DNA of 64,000 nucleotides, taken from contig CAWCJS010000001.1 of NCBI GenBank assembly GCA_963795795.1, positions 186,001 through 250,000 on the forward strand, in the 5' to 3' direction. Every line of letters begins with the position of its first letter. The stretch's first letter is position 1. The notes beneath the pieces are model-generated. The model was not told where the DNA came from. It did not search any database and was given only the letters and a program-made list of their open reading frames with translations. This stretch comes from Palsa-504 sp963795795 (lineage in GTDB: Bacteria; Actinomycetota; Actinomycetes; Streptosporangiales; Streptosporangiaceae). The position numbers and the translations under genes are program-made. This document shows, one piece after another, positions 33,207 to 42,329 of this stretch.

Positions 33207-33748
33207 GCCTGCTCCCTCAGGGCCAGGGCGAGCGCGGCCAGGCCCCGGCTTACGTGCGACTTCACGGTTCCCGCCGAGACGCCCATCACCGCGGCGATCT
33301 CGCGCTGGGGAAGGTCGAGCCAAAACCGCAGGACGAGCGCCTCGCGGGTGCGCGGCGGCAGCCCGGCCAGCGCGGCCAGCACCTCCCGGTGCTCCTCCTT
33401 GAGGATCACGACCTGCTCGGAGGAGTCCTCGTGGCGCCCGGCGGGCGTCCGCCGCCGGACTACCCGCAGGTGGCGGTGCCGGTTGCGGGTCAGGTTGCAG
33501 ACGCTGGCGCGCACGTAGGCCAGGGCGGCGCCCGGATCGCGCAGCGAGCCGTGCTTCCTGATCAGCCGGGCGAACGCCTCCTGGGCGATGTCTTCGGGAT
33601 CGTCGGCGCCCAGCAGGTCGGCCAGCCGCACCAGCTCCGGGTACCTGGCGCGGAACAGCGCGCCGACGCCCGCGGCCGGGTCATCGCCGTCCTCCGGCCC
33701 GACGGCCCCGGCGCCCCGGGCGTCAGGTGCCGCGTGCAGGTCTGCCAT
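33203..33748 (-). CDS. ECF sigma factor (cassette 1)
   Basis: 181 residues from the ATG. Region 2 includes ELVRLADLLGADDPEDIAQE (about 40-59) and region 4 ends with MGVSAGTVKSHVSRGLAALA (about 158-177), the -35-reading helix. It shares NLTRNRHRHLRVVR and GTVKSHVSRGLAAL exactly with the sigma gene of cassette 2, so the two are duplicates. It overlaps its partner membrane gene (ATGA), as in SigE-type sigma/anti-sigma pairs. It lies 42 bases after the end of cassette 2, so all four genes may be one transcript. A second in-frame ATG 6 codons upstream is possible. Confidence 0.85.
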   Translation of the reverse strand: MADLHAAPDARGAGAVGPEDGDDPAAGVGALFRARYPELVRLADLLGADDPEDIAQEAFARLIRKHGSLRDPGAALAYVRASVCNLTRNRHRHLRVVRRRTPAGRHEDSSEQVVILKEEHREVLAALAGLPPRTREALVLRFWLDLPQREIAAVMGVSAGTVKSHVSRGLAALALALREQA

Positions 33749-33790
33749 GCCCCATAAGACACCCATCACCGCGAAAGGTTGAGCCCCGGA

Positions 33791-35164
33791 CTACCCCATC
33801 GAGCCGAGCTGAACCCGGCCGAGGACGTGTCCGGCTGAATCGTAGGCCGTCGCGGTAACCGACGACAGCCCGTTGCCTCGCACCCAGGTGCTCGGCGGCA
33901 GCGGGACGGCCCACAGCCTCAGGTTGCTGCCCGCCCAGCCGGCCGCCAGCGTGGCCGTGGCGGCGACGCTGCCGTCAGCAGTGCGCAGCACGACACGGGC
34001 CACGTTCGCGTGCGCGTACCCGAAGGCTTCCACCTCCTGGTACCCCGCGCCCGCAACCTGGCCAAAGGGAATCGTGAGCCCACCGAGTACCGGCTGGCCG
34101 TCGGCTGGGACCGGGGAAATGTGCCCGCCCCACATGGCCGACCAGAACCCAACCCGCCCGTCGATAAGGTACGCGAGCGTAGTGCCGGAGGCTTGGCCAT
34201 TCTCGGCGTAGTGCACGAACATCTGGCGGCCGCCGCTGCGCGGCTGCGCGACCTGCGGCGGCCCGAGCGGGGCGGCCGTGCCCAGGCTGGCCACCTCGCG
34301 GCCCGAGGCGTCACGGAACACCAACCGCGCCCCCTTGGCCTGCGGGTAGCTCACGGTCCAGGCCTTGACCGGAAATCCGTGCCCGGTCTTGACCACCCCG
34401 GGAAAGCTGCGGCCGCCAGGCAGGACCGCGGCCATCGACGTCACTAGCGCGGTAGCCGCCCCCAGCAGGACCGGCTGGCCGGTGCCCACGTACTCGTTCC
34501 CGGTCACGCTGGCCGCCTGACCCGCGCCCAGCCGCGGCAGTGGCCAGCAGAACCCGGACGACTCGCCGTTCGTCGCGTCGACGGTGTCGTTGCAGAACTG
34601 CGGGCCCTGGGTGATCTGGTCAAACCAGTAGCGAGGGCTGGCGTAGCCGATCCAGAAGTAGCCCACCGCCCGGTTCGCCGACCTGGCCGGCGGCGTCACC
34701 GGCAGGGCGATGATCGCGCTGGCGGGCGGGTCGGTCTGCAGCATCTCCTCCGCGGGCCCGCTGGACGAATACGGGCCAAGCGGCGACGGGCTGGTCGAGG
34801 GCGTCGGGGTGGGGGTCGAGTCGGCGGCACCCGCGGACCAGGAGCGCCCGCTCCCCGAATCCGGGCCGAACGTCGGCGTGACGACCGACCGGTTGGTTCC
34901 CGGACCGGCCAAGCCCGTGGAGGACGCTGGCCGGCCGGCGATGCCGGCCACGGTTACCGCCGCGACCACGGTCGCGACCACGGCGGCCGCCGCGGCGGCG
35001 GGGATCAGGAACGCGGCCGGCCAGCGTCGGCGCAGCAGCGTCGCCCGGCGCCTGCGGCCCGCCCGGCGCCTGGCCGCCAGGCGCAGCCAGGCGTCCGGGT
35101 CCGCCGAGAAGTCCTCCGCGCGCTCCCGCAGCGCGGACCGTACCCGGTCCTCGAGCGTGTTCAT
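33791..35164 (-). CDS. ECF-partner membrane protein (cassette 2)
   Basis: 457 residues. A cytoplasmic head of ~45 residues (MNTLEDRVRSALRERAEDFS) is followed by a transmembrane helix (about 50-73), a Ser/Thr/Pro linker (to about 140) and a ~300-residue extracytoplasmic domain with RLVFRDASGREVASL and YLIDGRVGFWS. The head resembles the sigma-binding region of membrane-bound anti-sigma factors, and the coupling to an ECF sigma (ATGA overlap) supports that role, but the classic zinc HxxxCxxC motif is absent. It is the intact paralogue of the broken cassette-1 gene. The ligand sensed outside the cell is unknown. Confidence 0.75.
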   Translation of the reverse strand: MNTLEDRVRSALRERAEDFSADPDAWLRLAARRRAGRRRRATLLRRRWPAAFLIPAAAAAAVVATVVAAVTVAGIAGRPASSTGLAGPGTNRSVVTPTFGPDSGSGRSWSAGAADSTPTPTPSTSPSPLGPYSSSGPAEEMLQTDPPASAIIALPVTPPARSANRAVGYFWIGYASPRYWFDQITQGPQFCNDTVDATNGESSGFCWPLPRLGAGQAASVTGNEYVGTGQPVLLGAATALVTSMAAVLPGGRSFPGVVKTGHGFPVKAWTVSYPQAKGARLVFRDASGREVASLGTAAPLGPPQVAQPRSGGRQMFVHYAENGQASGTTLAYLIDGRVGFWSAMWGGHISPVPADGQPVLGGLTIPFGQVAGAGYQEVEAFGYAHANVARVVLRTADGSVAATATLAAGWAGSNLRLWAVPLPPSTWVRGNGLSSVTATAYDSAGHVLGRVQLGSMG

Positions 35165-35700
35165 GCCCCGTCCTCCTGGTCCCCGGCCCCGAGCACACGG
35201 GCCAGCGCGGCCAGCCCCCGGCTCACGTGCGACTTGACGGTGCCCGGCGAGATGCCCATCGCCGCGGCGATCTCGCGTTCGGGCAGGTCCAGCCAGTAGC
35301 GCAGCACGATGGCCTCGCGCCGGCGGCTCGGCAGCCCGGCCAGCGCGGTGATCACATCGCGGTGCTCTTCCCAGCCGGGGCCGGCGGCCTCGCGAGACTC
35401 CTCGTACGCGATCGCCGGCGTGCGCAGCCGGACGACGCGCAGGTGGCGGTGCCGGTTCCTGGTCAAGTTGACCACGATGGCCCGCAGGTAGGCGAGCGCG
35501 GCCTGGGTGTCGCGGAGCTCGGGGTTCTTGTTCATCATGCGGGTGAACGCCTCCTGAGCGATGTCCTCAGGGTCGTCCGCGCCGAGCAGCCCCGCCAGCC
35601 TGACCATCTCCAGGTACCGGGCGCGGAACAGGTCCTCCAGGTAGTTCGCATCCGGCGGGCGGATCTGACGGCTTCCAGGCCTGCGTCCAGGTTCGCCATG
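35161..35700 (-). pseudogene. ECF sigma factor (cassette 2), frameshifted near the N-terminus
   Basis: The ATG at 35700 begins MANLDAGLEAVRSA, parallel to MADLHAAPDA of cassette 1, but that frame then becomes nonsense. A second frame, closed upstream by a stop, supplies DANYLEDLFRARYLEMVRLA and the rest of a full sigma factor down to GTVKSHVSRGLAALARVLGA. One base appears to be missing between about 35652 and 35662. As written, translation could only start internally at the ATG for MVRLAGLL, which would delete part of region 2. Region 4 is intact. Either a real lesion or a sequence error. Confidence 0.75.
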
Positions 35701-35883
35701 TTCCTACTACACCTCGGAGCCCCGCGAGGTTGCCGGGCGGGGCAGGATCGGCGTTCGGGATAGATAATGAGGAGCAACCGGAGCGGTGGGGCACATAACG
35801 TGCGGCCCTGGCGTTAATGAAATGCGATCCCGCGCGCCGCGTGGGACCATCGGGGGCGAGTACACCACGGATGTCGGAGGACG

Positions 35884-37287
35884 ATGAGTACGGTCTTTAA
35901 CGAGCAGCGGGAGCTGGGGGATCTGGACCTCGAGGACCGGCACGCGCTGCGGCGCGTGGCCGGGCTGTCCACCGAACTCCAGGACATCAGCGAGGTCGAG
36001 TACCGCGCGCTGCGGCTTGAGCGGGTCGTGCTCATCGGGGTGTGGGCCGAGGGCAGCCTGGCCAGCGCGGAGAATTCGCTGCGCGAGCTGAGCAGGCTGG
36101 CCGAGACGGCCGGTTCCGAGGTGCTGGACGGCCTGATGCAGCGGCGCAGCCGGGTCGACGCGGCGACGTACGTGGGCTCGGGCAAGGCGCGCGAGCTGGC
36201 GGGCATCGTGGCGTCGGTCGGCGCGGACACGGTGATCTGCGACGGCGAGCTCACCCCGAGCCAGCTGCGCCGGCTGGAGAGCATCGTGCAGGTCAAGGTC
36301 ATCGACCGGACGGCCCTGATCCTGGACATCTTCGCCCAGCACGCCCGCAGCCGCGAGGGCAAGGCCCAGGTGGAGCTGGCCCAGCTGCAGTACATGCTGC
36401 CCAGGCTCCGCGGCTGGGGCGAGTCGCTGTCCCGGCAGGCCGGCGGCCGGGTGGCCGGCGGCGGCGGGATCGGCACCCGCGGCCCGGGCGAGACCAAGAT
36501 CGAGACGGACCGGCGCCGGCTCCGCGCGCGCATCGCCAAGCTGCAGCGGGAGATCTCGGAGATGTCCACCGGCCGTAAGGTCCAGCGGGGCCGCAGGAAC
36601 CGCCGCGAGGTGCCGTCGGTGGTGATCGCGGGGTATACCAACGCGGGCAAATCAAGCCTGCTGAACGCGCTCACCGGGGCCGGCGTCCTGGTGGAGGACG
36701 CGTTGTTCGCCACCCTCGACCCGGCGGTCCGCCGGGCGGAGACGCCGTCTGGGCGGGTCTTCACGCTGACCGACACCGTCGGGTTCGTCCGCCACCTCCC
36801 GCACCAGCTGGTCGAGGCGTTCCGGTCCACGCTGGAGGAGACGGCCGAGGCCGACCTCATCGTGCACGTGGTCGACGGGTCCGACCCGGAGCCCGAGGCC
36901 CAGATCGCCGCGGTCCGCGGCGTGCTCGCCGAGATCGGCGCCGGGCAGGTGCCCGAGCTCATCGTGGTCAACAAGATCGACGCGGCGGACCCCGTGGTGC
37001 TGCAGGCGCTGCGCGCCCGCGAGCCGGGCAGCCTGTCCATCTCCGCGAAGACCGGGGCGGGCCTGGCCGCGCTGCGGGACGCCCTCGAGGCCGCGCTGCC
37101 GAAGCTGGACACCCACGTGCGCCTCGTCGTCCCGTACCGCCGCGGTGACTTGGTGGCGCGGGCCCACGCCGATGGTGAGGTCCTGCACGCCGAGCACGTC
37201 GCGGACGGGACGCTGCTCGAGGCGCGGGTCCCGCCGGGCCTGGCTGCGGCACTCGAGGCGGCCGCGCTGACCCCGGCGGTGCCGTAA
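35884..37287 (+). CDS. hflX: Ribosome-associated GTPase HflX
   Basis: 467 residues, ATG 3-4 bases after a GGAGGA site. The HflX N-terminal domain holds the glycine-rich signature around GGGGIGTRGPGETKIETDRR (about 192-211). The GTPase domain has G1 GYTNAGKSS (250-258), G3 DTVGFVRHLPHQL (about 298-310) and G4 NKID (about 363-366). HflX splits stalled ribosomes and can act in antibiotic or heat stress. In many actinomycetes it follows dapF/miaA; here miaA is 20 kb away, so that block is rearranged. Confidence 0.95.
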   Translation: MSTVFNEQRELGDLDLEDRHALRRVAGLSTELQDISEVEYRALRLERVVLIGVWAEGSLASAENSLRELSRLAETAGSEVLDGLMQRRSRVDAATYVGSGKARELAGIVASVGADTVICDGELTPSQLRRLESIVQVKVIDRTALILDIFAQHARSREGKAQVELAQLQYMLPRLRGWGESLSRQAGGRVAGGGGIGTRGPGETKIETDRRRLRARIAKLQREISEMSTGRKVQRGRRNRREVPSVVIAGYTNAGKSSLLNALTGAGVLVEDALFATLDPAVRRAETPSGRVFTLTDTVGFVRHLPHQLVEAFRSTLEETAEADLIVHVVDGSDPEPEAQIAAVRGVLAEIGAGQVPELIVVNKIDAADPVVLQALRAREPGSLSISAKTGAGLAALRDALEAALPKLDTHVRLVVPYRRGDLVARAHADGEVLHAEHVADGTLLEARVPPGLAAALEAAALTPAVP

Positions 37288-37613
37288 CCCCAAGCCGAGT
37301 AAACCGCGGCGGCGGACAATTATGTCCCAGGGAAACGTCATAGTAGTCACGTTCGGCACGCAATTGCGCGCCGGTAAGGCCTGTCTAAACAGACTAAAAG
37401 AAATGGTTATTCATGGCCCCGGAGGCTTGTCTGGGACCGTAGCGGTGCAATAGCGTATCGGAATCAATGTGTTGGCCGCCGTAACCACGGCGCTGACCTC
37501 GGCGTGGTGCGCAGCGATGCTCGTCAGGTGCCGTCCGGTGTTCCGGTGGGCACGAACCATGGCAGGTGACCGCTCTTGGCGCATGACTTCACCGGTCCCG
37601 GGGGGGATCGCCT
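37288..37613. other. Intergenic region between hflX and hutI
   Basis: About 325 bases with no convincing frame. On the minus strand CTTTTAGTCTGTTTAGACAG (around 37383-37402) resembles the inner part of the dispersed 54-bp palindromes but lacks their outer arms. Otherwise I see nothing definite. Confidence 0.35.
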
Positions 37614-38822
37614 ATGAGCGTACGGCTACTGACTAACATCGGCCGGCTGTGGACAGGATCTGAGGTCCTGTCCAACGCGGCCGTCGTGACCGACGCTGAG
37701 CGGATCGCCTGGGTCGGGCCCGCCGCTGAGCTGCCGCGGCGCATTCCCGGGGTCATCGACGACATCGTGGACGTCGACCACGTCGAGAACCTGGGCGGAG
37801 GCCTGGTCACCCCGGGCCTGATCGACGCCCACACCCACCCGGTGTACGCGGGGAACCGCTGGGCGGAGCTCGCGATGCGCTCCAACGGCTCGTCGGTCGC
37901 GGAGATCACCCAGGCGGGCGGCGGGGTCGCCTCGACCGTGACCGTGACGAGGGGCACCGACCCGTGGACCCTGTGCAACGGGGTTCGGGAGCGGATGAGC
38001 CGCTGGCTGCGGTCCGGGGCCACCACGATCGAGGCCAAGACCGGCTACCACCTGACCAGGGACGGCGAGCTGGCCGCGGTCCGGATGCTCCGCGGCCTGG
38101 AGGGCGAGCCGGGCATGCCGCGGGTGCACGTGACGTTCATGGCCGCGCACGCGGTCCCGCCGGAGTACTTCGGCCGGCGCACGGACTACATCGAAGCGGT
38201 GTGCTCCTGGTGCGCGGACGCGGCGGTGGTCGGCGCGGACAGCGTCGACGTGTACTGCGAGGAGGGCGGGTTCTCCGAGGAGGAGGCCCGCTGGATCCTG
38301 AATGCCGGCCGCAGGTCTGGCCTGCTGCCCCGGCTGCACGCCTGCGGTGCCACGCGGACGGGGGCGGCCCGGCTGGCCGCCGAGCTCGGCTGCGCGTCCG
38401 CCGACCTGCTGCACGAGGCGACCGACGAGGATGTCGCCGCGCTGGCGCGGGCCAGCGTGGCCGCCGTGGTGTGCCCGGGCACGGCCCTGCAGACCTGCGC
38501 GCGCCCGCCGGTGCGCGCCCTGCTCGACAAGGGCGTCGCCGTCGCGCTCGGCTCGGACCACACCCCGGGCGGGACCGGGATCACCTCGATGGCCCTGGTC
38601 ATCTCCCTGGCCGTCTCGTATCTGGGGATGAGCGTCGAGGAGGCGCTCCGGGCGGCGACCATCGGCGGTGCGCACGCGCTGCGGGCCCCCGACCGCGGCG
38701 CGATGGTGCGCGGCAGGCTGGCCGACATGGTGCTGTGGGACGCCGACCACGAGGGCGCGTTTGTCTGGTCCTACGGCCTGGTCCCGCGGCGCGTCTGGCT
38801 CGGCGGCGAGCCGGTCACCTGA
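37614..38822 (+). CDS. hutI: Imidazolonepropionase-like amidohydrolase
   Basis: 402 residues. Metal-binding motif DAHTHPVYAGNRWAELA carries His73 and His75, followed by the GGGVASTV substrate loop. Further ligands are in RLHACGATR and GSDHTPGGTG (the family usually has SDFNPG here), and the end GRLADMVLWDADH is typical. Imidazolonepropionase hydrolyses 4-imidazolone-5-propanoate to formiminoglutamate, step three of histidine degradation. The rest of the hut pathway is not in the window, and the His-for-Phe-type change in the last metal motif leaves some doubt about the exact substrate. Confidence 0.8.
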   Translation: MSVRLLTNIGRLWTGSEVLSNAAVVTDAERIAWVGPAAELPRRIPGVIDDIVDVDHVENLGGGLVTPGLIDAHTHPVYAGNRWAELAMRSNGSSVAEITQAGGGVASTVTVTRGTDPWTLCNGVRERMSRWLRSGATTIEAKTGYHLTRDGELAAVRMLRGLEGEPGMPRVHVTFMAAHAVPPEYFGRRTDYIEAVCSWCADAAVVGADSVDVYCEEGGFSEEEARWILNAGRRSGLLPRLHACGATRTGAARLAAELGCASADLLHEATDEDVAALARASVAAVVCPGTALQTCARPPVRALLDKGVAVALGSDHTPGGTGITSMALVISLAVSYLGMSVEEALRAATIGGAHALRAPDRGAMVRGRLADMVLWDADHEGAFVWSYGLVPRRVWLGGEPVT

Positions 38823-38872
38823 GCCGGTCACTTGAGCCGGTCACTTGAGTCGGTCACTCAAGCCGGGTTACC
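38808..38872 (+). repeat. Five 13-bp tandem units at the hutI stop
   Basis: Units of GAGCCGGTCACYT occur five times in a row, the first one encoding the end of hutI (GEPVT and stop). The first three differ by at most one base and the last two are degenerate. Because 13 is not a multiple of three and the stop lies in unit one, expansion would not lengthen the protein. Confidence 0.8.
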
Positions 38873-38979
38873 CGAGCCTGTACCCGAGCCGATCGCCGCG
38901 GCGCCTCTGCGCGCCGTTTCGCCCGCGCCTTCACTGATCCCTCCGTCCTCCCTATCCGATCAGAGGTACGGAATGTCCC

Positions 38980-39166
38980 GATTTCGCGGGAGGATTAGGG
39001 CTTGCGGGAGGATTTGGTACTACGGATCCTCCCGAGGGATCCTCCCCGATAATTCCGCAGCCGAACGCACCACCGCACGCACCAGTCTCATCATCCGCTC
39101 GCGACCCACTCCTCCGGAAACCACTGGCAGCATCGAGGCCGGAACCCACCCACAGCATCAACCAAA
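38980..39166. repeat. Dispersed structured repeat, copy B
   Basis: Second copy of the element at 11602-11802. It keeps two direct GGGAGGAT boxes (38988-38995, 39006-39013) and two inverted ATCCTCCC boxes (39026-39033, 39039-39046), then ATAATTCCGCAG and a similar right half ending in GAGGCCGGAACCC. The loop is 15 bases shorter than in copy A. It sits in the 420-base gap between hutI and holA, which otherwise holds only the 13-bp repeats and the holA promoter. Confidence 0.75.
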
Positions 39167-39243
39167 CGCTCATTTAAGCCGGTTGCCCGCCCGATCGCTG
39201 CGGCCGTTCTGCGCGCCGTCGCCAACCGTGGCATGCTGCGGTC

Positions 39244-40305
39244 ATGGCCGCGCGCACCGCCTCGAACTCGCCCGCCCCCCGGACCGGCCCCGTGGTCCCG
39301 GCCCCGGCCCCGGCCCCCGTCACCATCGTGGTTGGCGAAGAAGAGTTCCTCATCGACCGCGCCGTCCGCGAGCTCGTGACCGCCGGCCGGGACGCGGGTC
39401 ACGACGCGGACGTGCACGACCGGGAGGGAGGCGAGCTCGGGCCGGGTGAGCTGTACTCGCTCACCTCGCCGTCCCTGTTCGGCAGCGGGTGCGTGGTGGT
39501 GATCAGGTCCGCGCAGGACGCGAGCAAGGAGGTCGCCGGCGAGCTGGCCGCCTACGCGGCCAACCCGGCACCGGACGTGGCACTGATCATGACCCACGCC
39601 GGAGGCGCTAAGGGCAAGGAGTTGCTGGCCAGCGTCAAGGCCGCCGGAGCCCGGGTGATCGAGTACCCCAAGGTCACCAGGTTCGCCGAACGCCTCGACT
39701 TCATCAGGTCCGAATTCCGGCGGGCGGGCCGGCGCGCCGACGACGCCGCGGCCCGCGCGCTGCTGGACGCGGTCGGCTCGGACCTGCGCGAGCTCGCCGC
39801 CGCCTGCGACCAGCTCGCCGACGACACCGACGAGGCCGGCGGTCAGGTGGACGAGGCGCTGGTAGCCAGGTATTTCCGCGGCCGGGCCGAGGCGACCGGG
39901 TTCGCCGTCGCCGACCGCGCGGTCGAGGGGCATCTCGCGCAGGCGCTGGAGCAGCTGCGCTGGGCGCTGGCCACGGGCGTTTCGCCGGTGCTGATCTGCA
40001 GCGCGCTCGCGCAGGGGGTCCGCCTGCTCGGCCGGGTCAGCTCAGCATCTCGCGGCGCAAATAGCGCCGCGCTCGCGGCCGAGGTCGGGGCGCCGCCCTG
40101 GAAGATCGACGTCGTCCGGCGGCAACTGCGCGGCTGGTCACCGGAGGGCATCGCCCGCGCGCTGCACGCGGTCGCCGAAGCCGACGCACAGGTCAAGGGC
40201 GAGTCAGCCAGCGCCGACTACGCCCTGGAACGCGCCGTCCGCCGCATCGTCGCCGCCCGCTCCAGCGGGGATGACAGGTTTCTAGCGCCTGCGATCATAG
40301 GTTGA
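39244..40305 (+). CDS. holA: DNA polymerase III delta subunit
   Basis: 353 residues. The clamp-loader delta fold is recognised from TIVVGEEEFLIDRAVREL (about 27-44), SLTSPSLFGSGCVVVIRSAQ (about 72-91), the alpha-helical lid DLRELAAACDQLA and the C-terminal VLICSALAQGVRLLGR and APPWKIDVVRRQLRGW. HolA opens the beta sliding clamp within the clamp loader. Its place just upstream of rpsT and lepA is the conserved actinobacterial order. A Pro-rich N-terminal head (first ~25 residues) is an extension. Confidence 0.92.
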   Translation: MAARTASNSPAPRTGPVVPAPAPAPVTIVVGEEEFLIDRAVRELVTAGRDAGHDADVHDREGGELGPGELYSLTSPSLFGSGCVVVIRSAQDASKEVAGELAAYAANPAPDVALIMTHAGGAKGKELLASVKAAGARVIEYPKVTRFAERLDFIRSEFRRAGRRADDAAARALLDAVGSDLRELAAACDQLADDTDEAGGQVDEALVARYFRGRAEATGFAVADRAVEGHLAQALEQLRWALATGVSPVLICSALAQGVRLLGRVSSASRGANSAALAAEVGAPPWKIDVVRRQLRGWSPEGIARALHAVAEADAQVKGESASADYALERAVRRIVAARSSGDDRFLAPAIIG

Positions 40306-41690
40306 ACGCGGTCATCGCGGGGGGACGCCGCCGCCATGCCCAGCGCCCGCTGCGGACTGGTGCAGGTCCGCAGCGTGGACGGGGCGGCAGCTCCTCAGGC
40401 GTAGCGCTCGGCGAGCGTGGCGGTTGGGGGCCTGTGCGCGGCACGCTGGCGACGCGCCACGCGGCGCAGACCTCGCGGTCGGGCAGGATACGGCGCCAGG
40501 CCGGCCATTCCGCACCCAGCGGGTTAGGCGTGTTGTCGAGCGTCCAGGTCGAGCCGTTCCAGGATTCCGCGACCGTCACCAACGTACCTGGGCTGATCGC
40601 GGGTACGCGTGCGGCACCGACCGCCATGCAAGCCGTGACGGCGGGGCAGGACACACCGGATAGGTACATGCCGGTGGAGACGGCGGAAGCCGCGGGGAAC
40701 TGCAGTGACCAGCTCGATCCGTTCCAGCGTTCGGCCATCGGGAACTCGGTGCCGCTCGCATCTTGGTACTCGCCGACCGCGGTGCAGTCAGCTGTCGCCG
40801 TGACGCCGAAACGCGGTGAGGTCGCTGAGGGTGCCCTCGACGTCGGGAAACATACCGGACCAGCTCGTGCCGTCCCACCGCTCGGCCCAGGTCGCGAAGT
40901 GAGTAGTGCTGCCGAAGAACGATACATAGTGGCCGACCGCCAGGCAGGACGACGACGACGAGCACGAGACCGAGGCCAGCTCAAAGTCCATCTTGCTGAA
41001 CGCGGCGTGGGTGGGCGGATCGCCCAGGCCTGGCCGTCCCATACCTCGGCGAGGTCGGTGTTGGTCGACGTGGCCGGGTCGAATAGCTGCCAACAGCTTC
41101 GCAATAGGTAGCCGATGTGCAGGACACGCCGGTCAGGGAGGGGAATGGGAACCGGCCGGGTCCGGGACAAAGAGACGGTCCAGCTGGTGCCGTCCCAGCT
41201 CTCGGCGAGGATGTGCCGCGCCCGCTGCCATCGTCAGAACCGACCGCCATGCAGGCCGTGGCCGACGTGCACGAAACAGCCTGCAGGCTGCTTGAGGCGA
41301 CCTTGCGCGGGGCGCCGAGGGCGTGGTGGTCGCCAGCAGGCCGTCAGGACGGCTACGCGGCGAGGGGCACCGGTCGCGCCGACGGCGAGGCAGGCGCTGG
41401 CGGACGGGCACGACACCGCCTGCAAGCCATCGCTGGCGGCGGACGTGGTGGTCTGGACGCCACTGCGCGGGCCGCGACGCCGCGGCGACCACCGCGGACG
41501 CGGCGGCACGCCACCACGGAGAGCGAGGCAGCAACAACAGCAGCACATGTCCGTCCCCTGTCGCGACGACCGAAGTGGTAGCCGCGCCAGAAGGTACGGA
41601 AGGAGCACCGCGGCGGGTCACCCGCTGCCGCGGCCTCAGCCCGGGAATGCTCCGCCCGATCCGGGCGTGTGATCGCCAGCGATCACCCAC
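40295..41690 (-). pseudogene. Decayed secreted CxAVG/WNGxxW repeat protein
   Basis: Fragments of one repeat family appear in all three minus-strand frames in the right order. A hydrophobic signal-like start reads LLLLLPRSPWWRAAA; then come LQAVSCPSASACLAVG (41378-41425), LQAVSCTSATACMAVG (about 41239-41286), GVSCTSATYCEAVG (about 41089-41130), SVSCSSSSSCLAVG (about 40932-40973), DCTAVGEY (about 40766-40789), VSCPAVTACMAVG (about 40616-40654) and finally AVSCPTA. Between them lie AERWNGSSW-type segments. Reconstructing one protein needs about ten frame changes, so the gene cannot be expressed as read. Such repeats occur in secreted actinobacterial proteins of unknown function, perhaps beta-propellers. 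It overlaps the end of holA by about 10 bases. Confidence 0.85.
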
Positions 41691-41840
41691 GCCTCACCGG
41701 CACATCACTCACTGCGTGAGGTGGGTGTGGAAAGATTGGTGGGTGGACAAGGTACAGAAGACGTGAACGCGTTGAACCCGGAGGCGCCACGCCCGGCGCG
41801 CCTGATGCGGTGGTGCGGTGAGGGAAGAGAGGCAGGCAGC

Positions 41841-42113
41841 CTAGCTGGCCTTGGCCATCTCGGCGTAGCGCTTGGCCATCGCCGACTTGCGGTTCGCGGC
41901 CTGGTTCATGTGGACCACGCCCTTGCTCGCCGCCTTGTCGAGCTGCCGGCAGGCGGCCCGCAGCGCGGTTTCGGCCGCGTCCACGTTCCCCCCGTCCGCG
42001 GCCTCGCGGAACTTACGGACGGACGTGCGCAGCGAAGACTTGACGGCCTTGTTTCGCAGGCGCGCCTTCTCGTTCTGCTTGTTGCGCTTGATCTGAGACT
42101 TTATGTTCGCCAC
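41841..42113 (-). CDS. rpsT: Ribosomal protein bS20
   Basis: 90 residues from a GTG start with GAAGGA upstream. The sequence ANIKSQIKRNKQNEKARLRN, RTSVRKFREA and AASKGVVHMNQAANRKSAMAK is diagnostic of S20, a primary 16S rRNA binding protein of the small subunit. It is transcribed away from lepA, with about 215 bases between them, in the usual holA-rpsT-lepA order. Confidence 0.97.
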   Translation of the reverse strand: MANIKSQIKRNKQNEKARLRNKAVKSSLRTSVRKFREAADGGNVDAAETALRAACRQLDKAASKGVVHMNQAANRKSAMAKRYAEMAKAS

Positions 42114-42329
42114 GCGTGGGAGTCCTTCAGGGTGTCTGTGGGGTGACGCGACGTGGGATGACGCGACCTCGAAGCTTATCCGAGCCCGCCCCCGCACTCA
42201 AACCCGAGGACCGAGCCCGAGGACCCGAGGACCGAGGACCCGAGAGGCACGGCGGGGGCATCCCGCCGGACATGGGATCATGGAACACCCAGGCCGCGCG
42301 GCGGCGAGGCAATCCCGGAACGGACGTGC

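Noticed and set aside
37626..38831. 401-residue frame antisense to hutI
   Set aside because: Mirrors a well-supported amidohydrolase gene and has no independent start signal.
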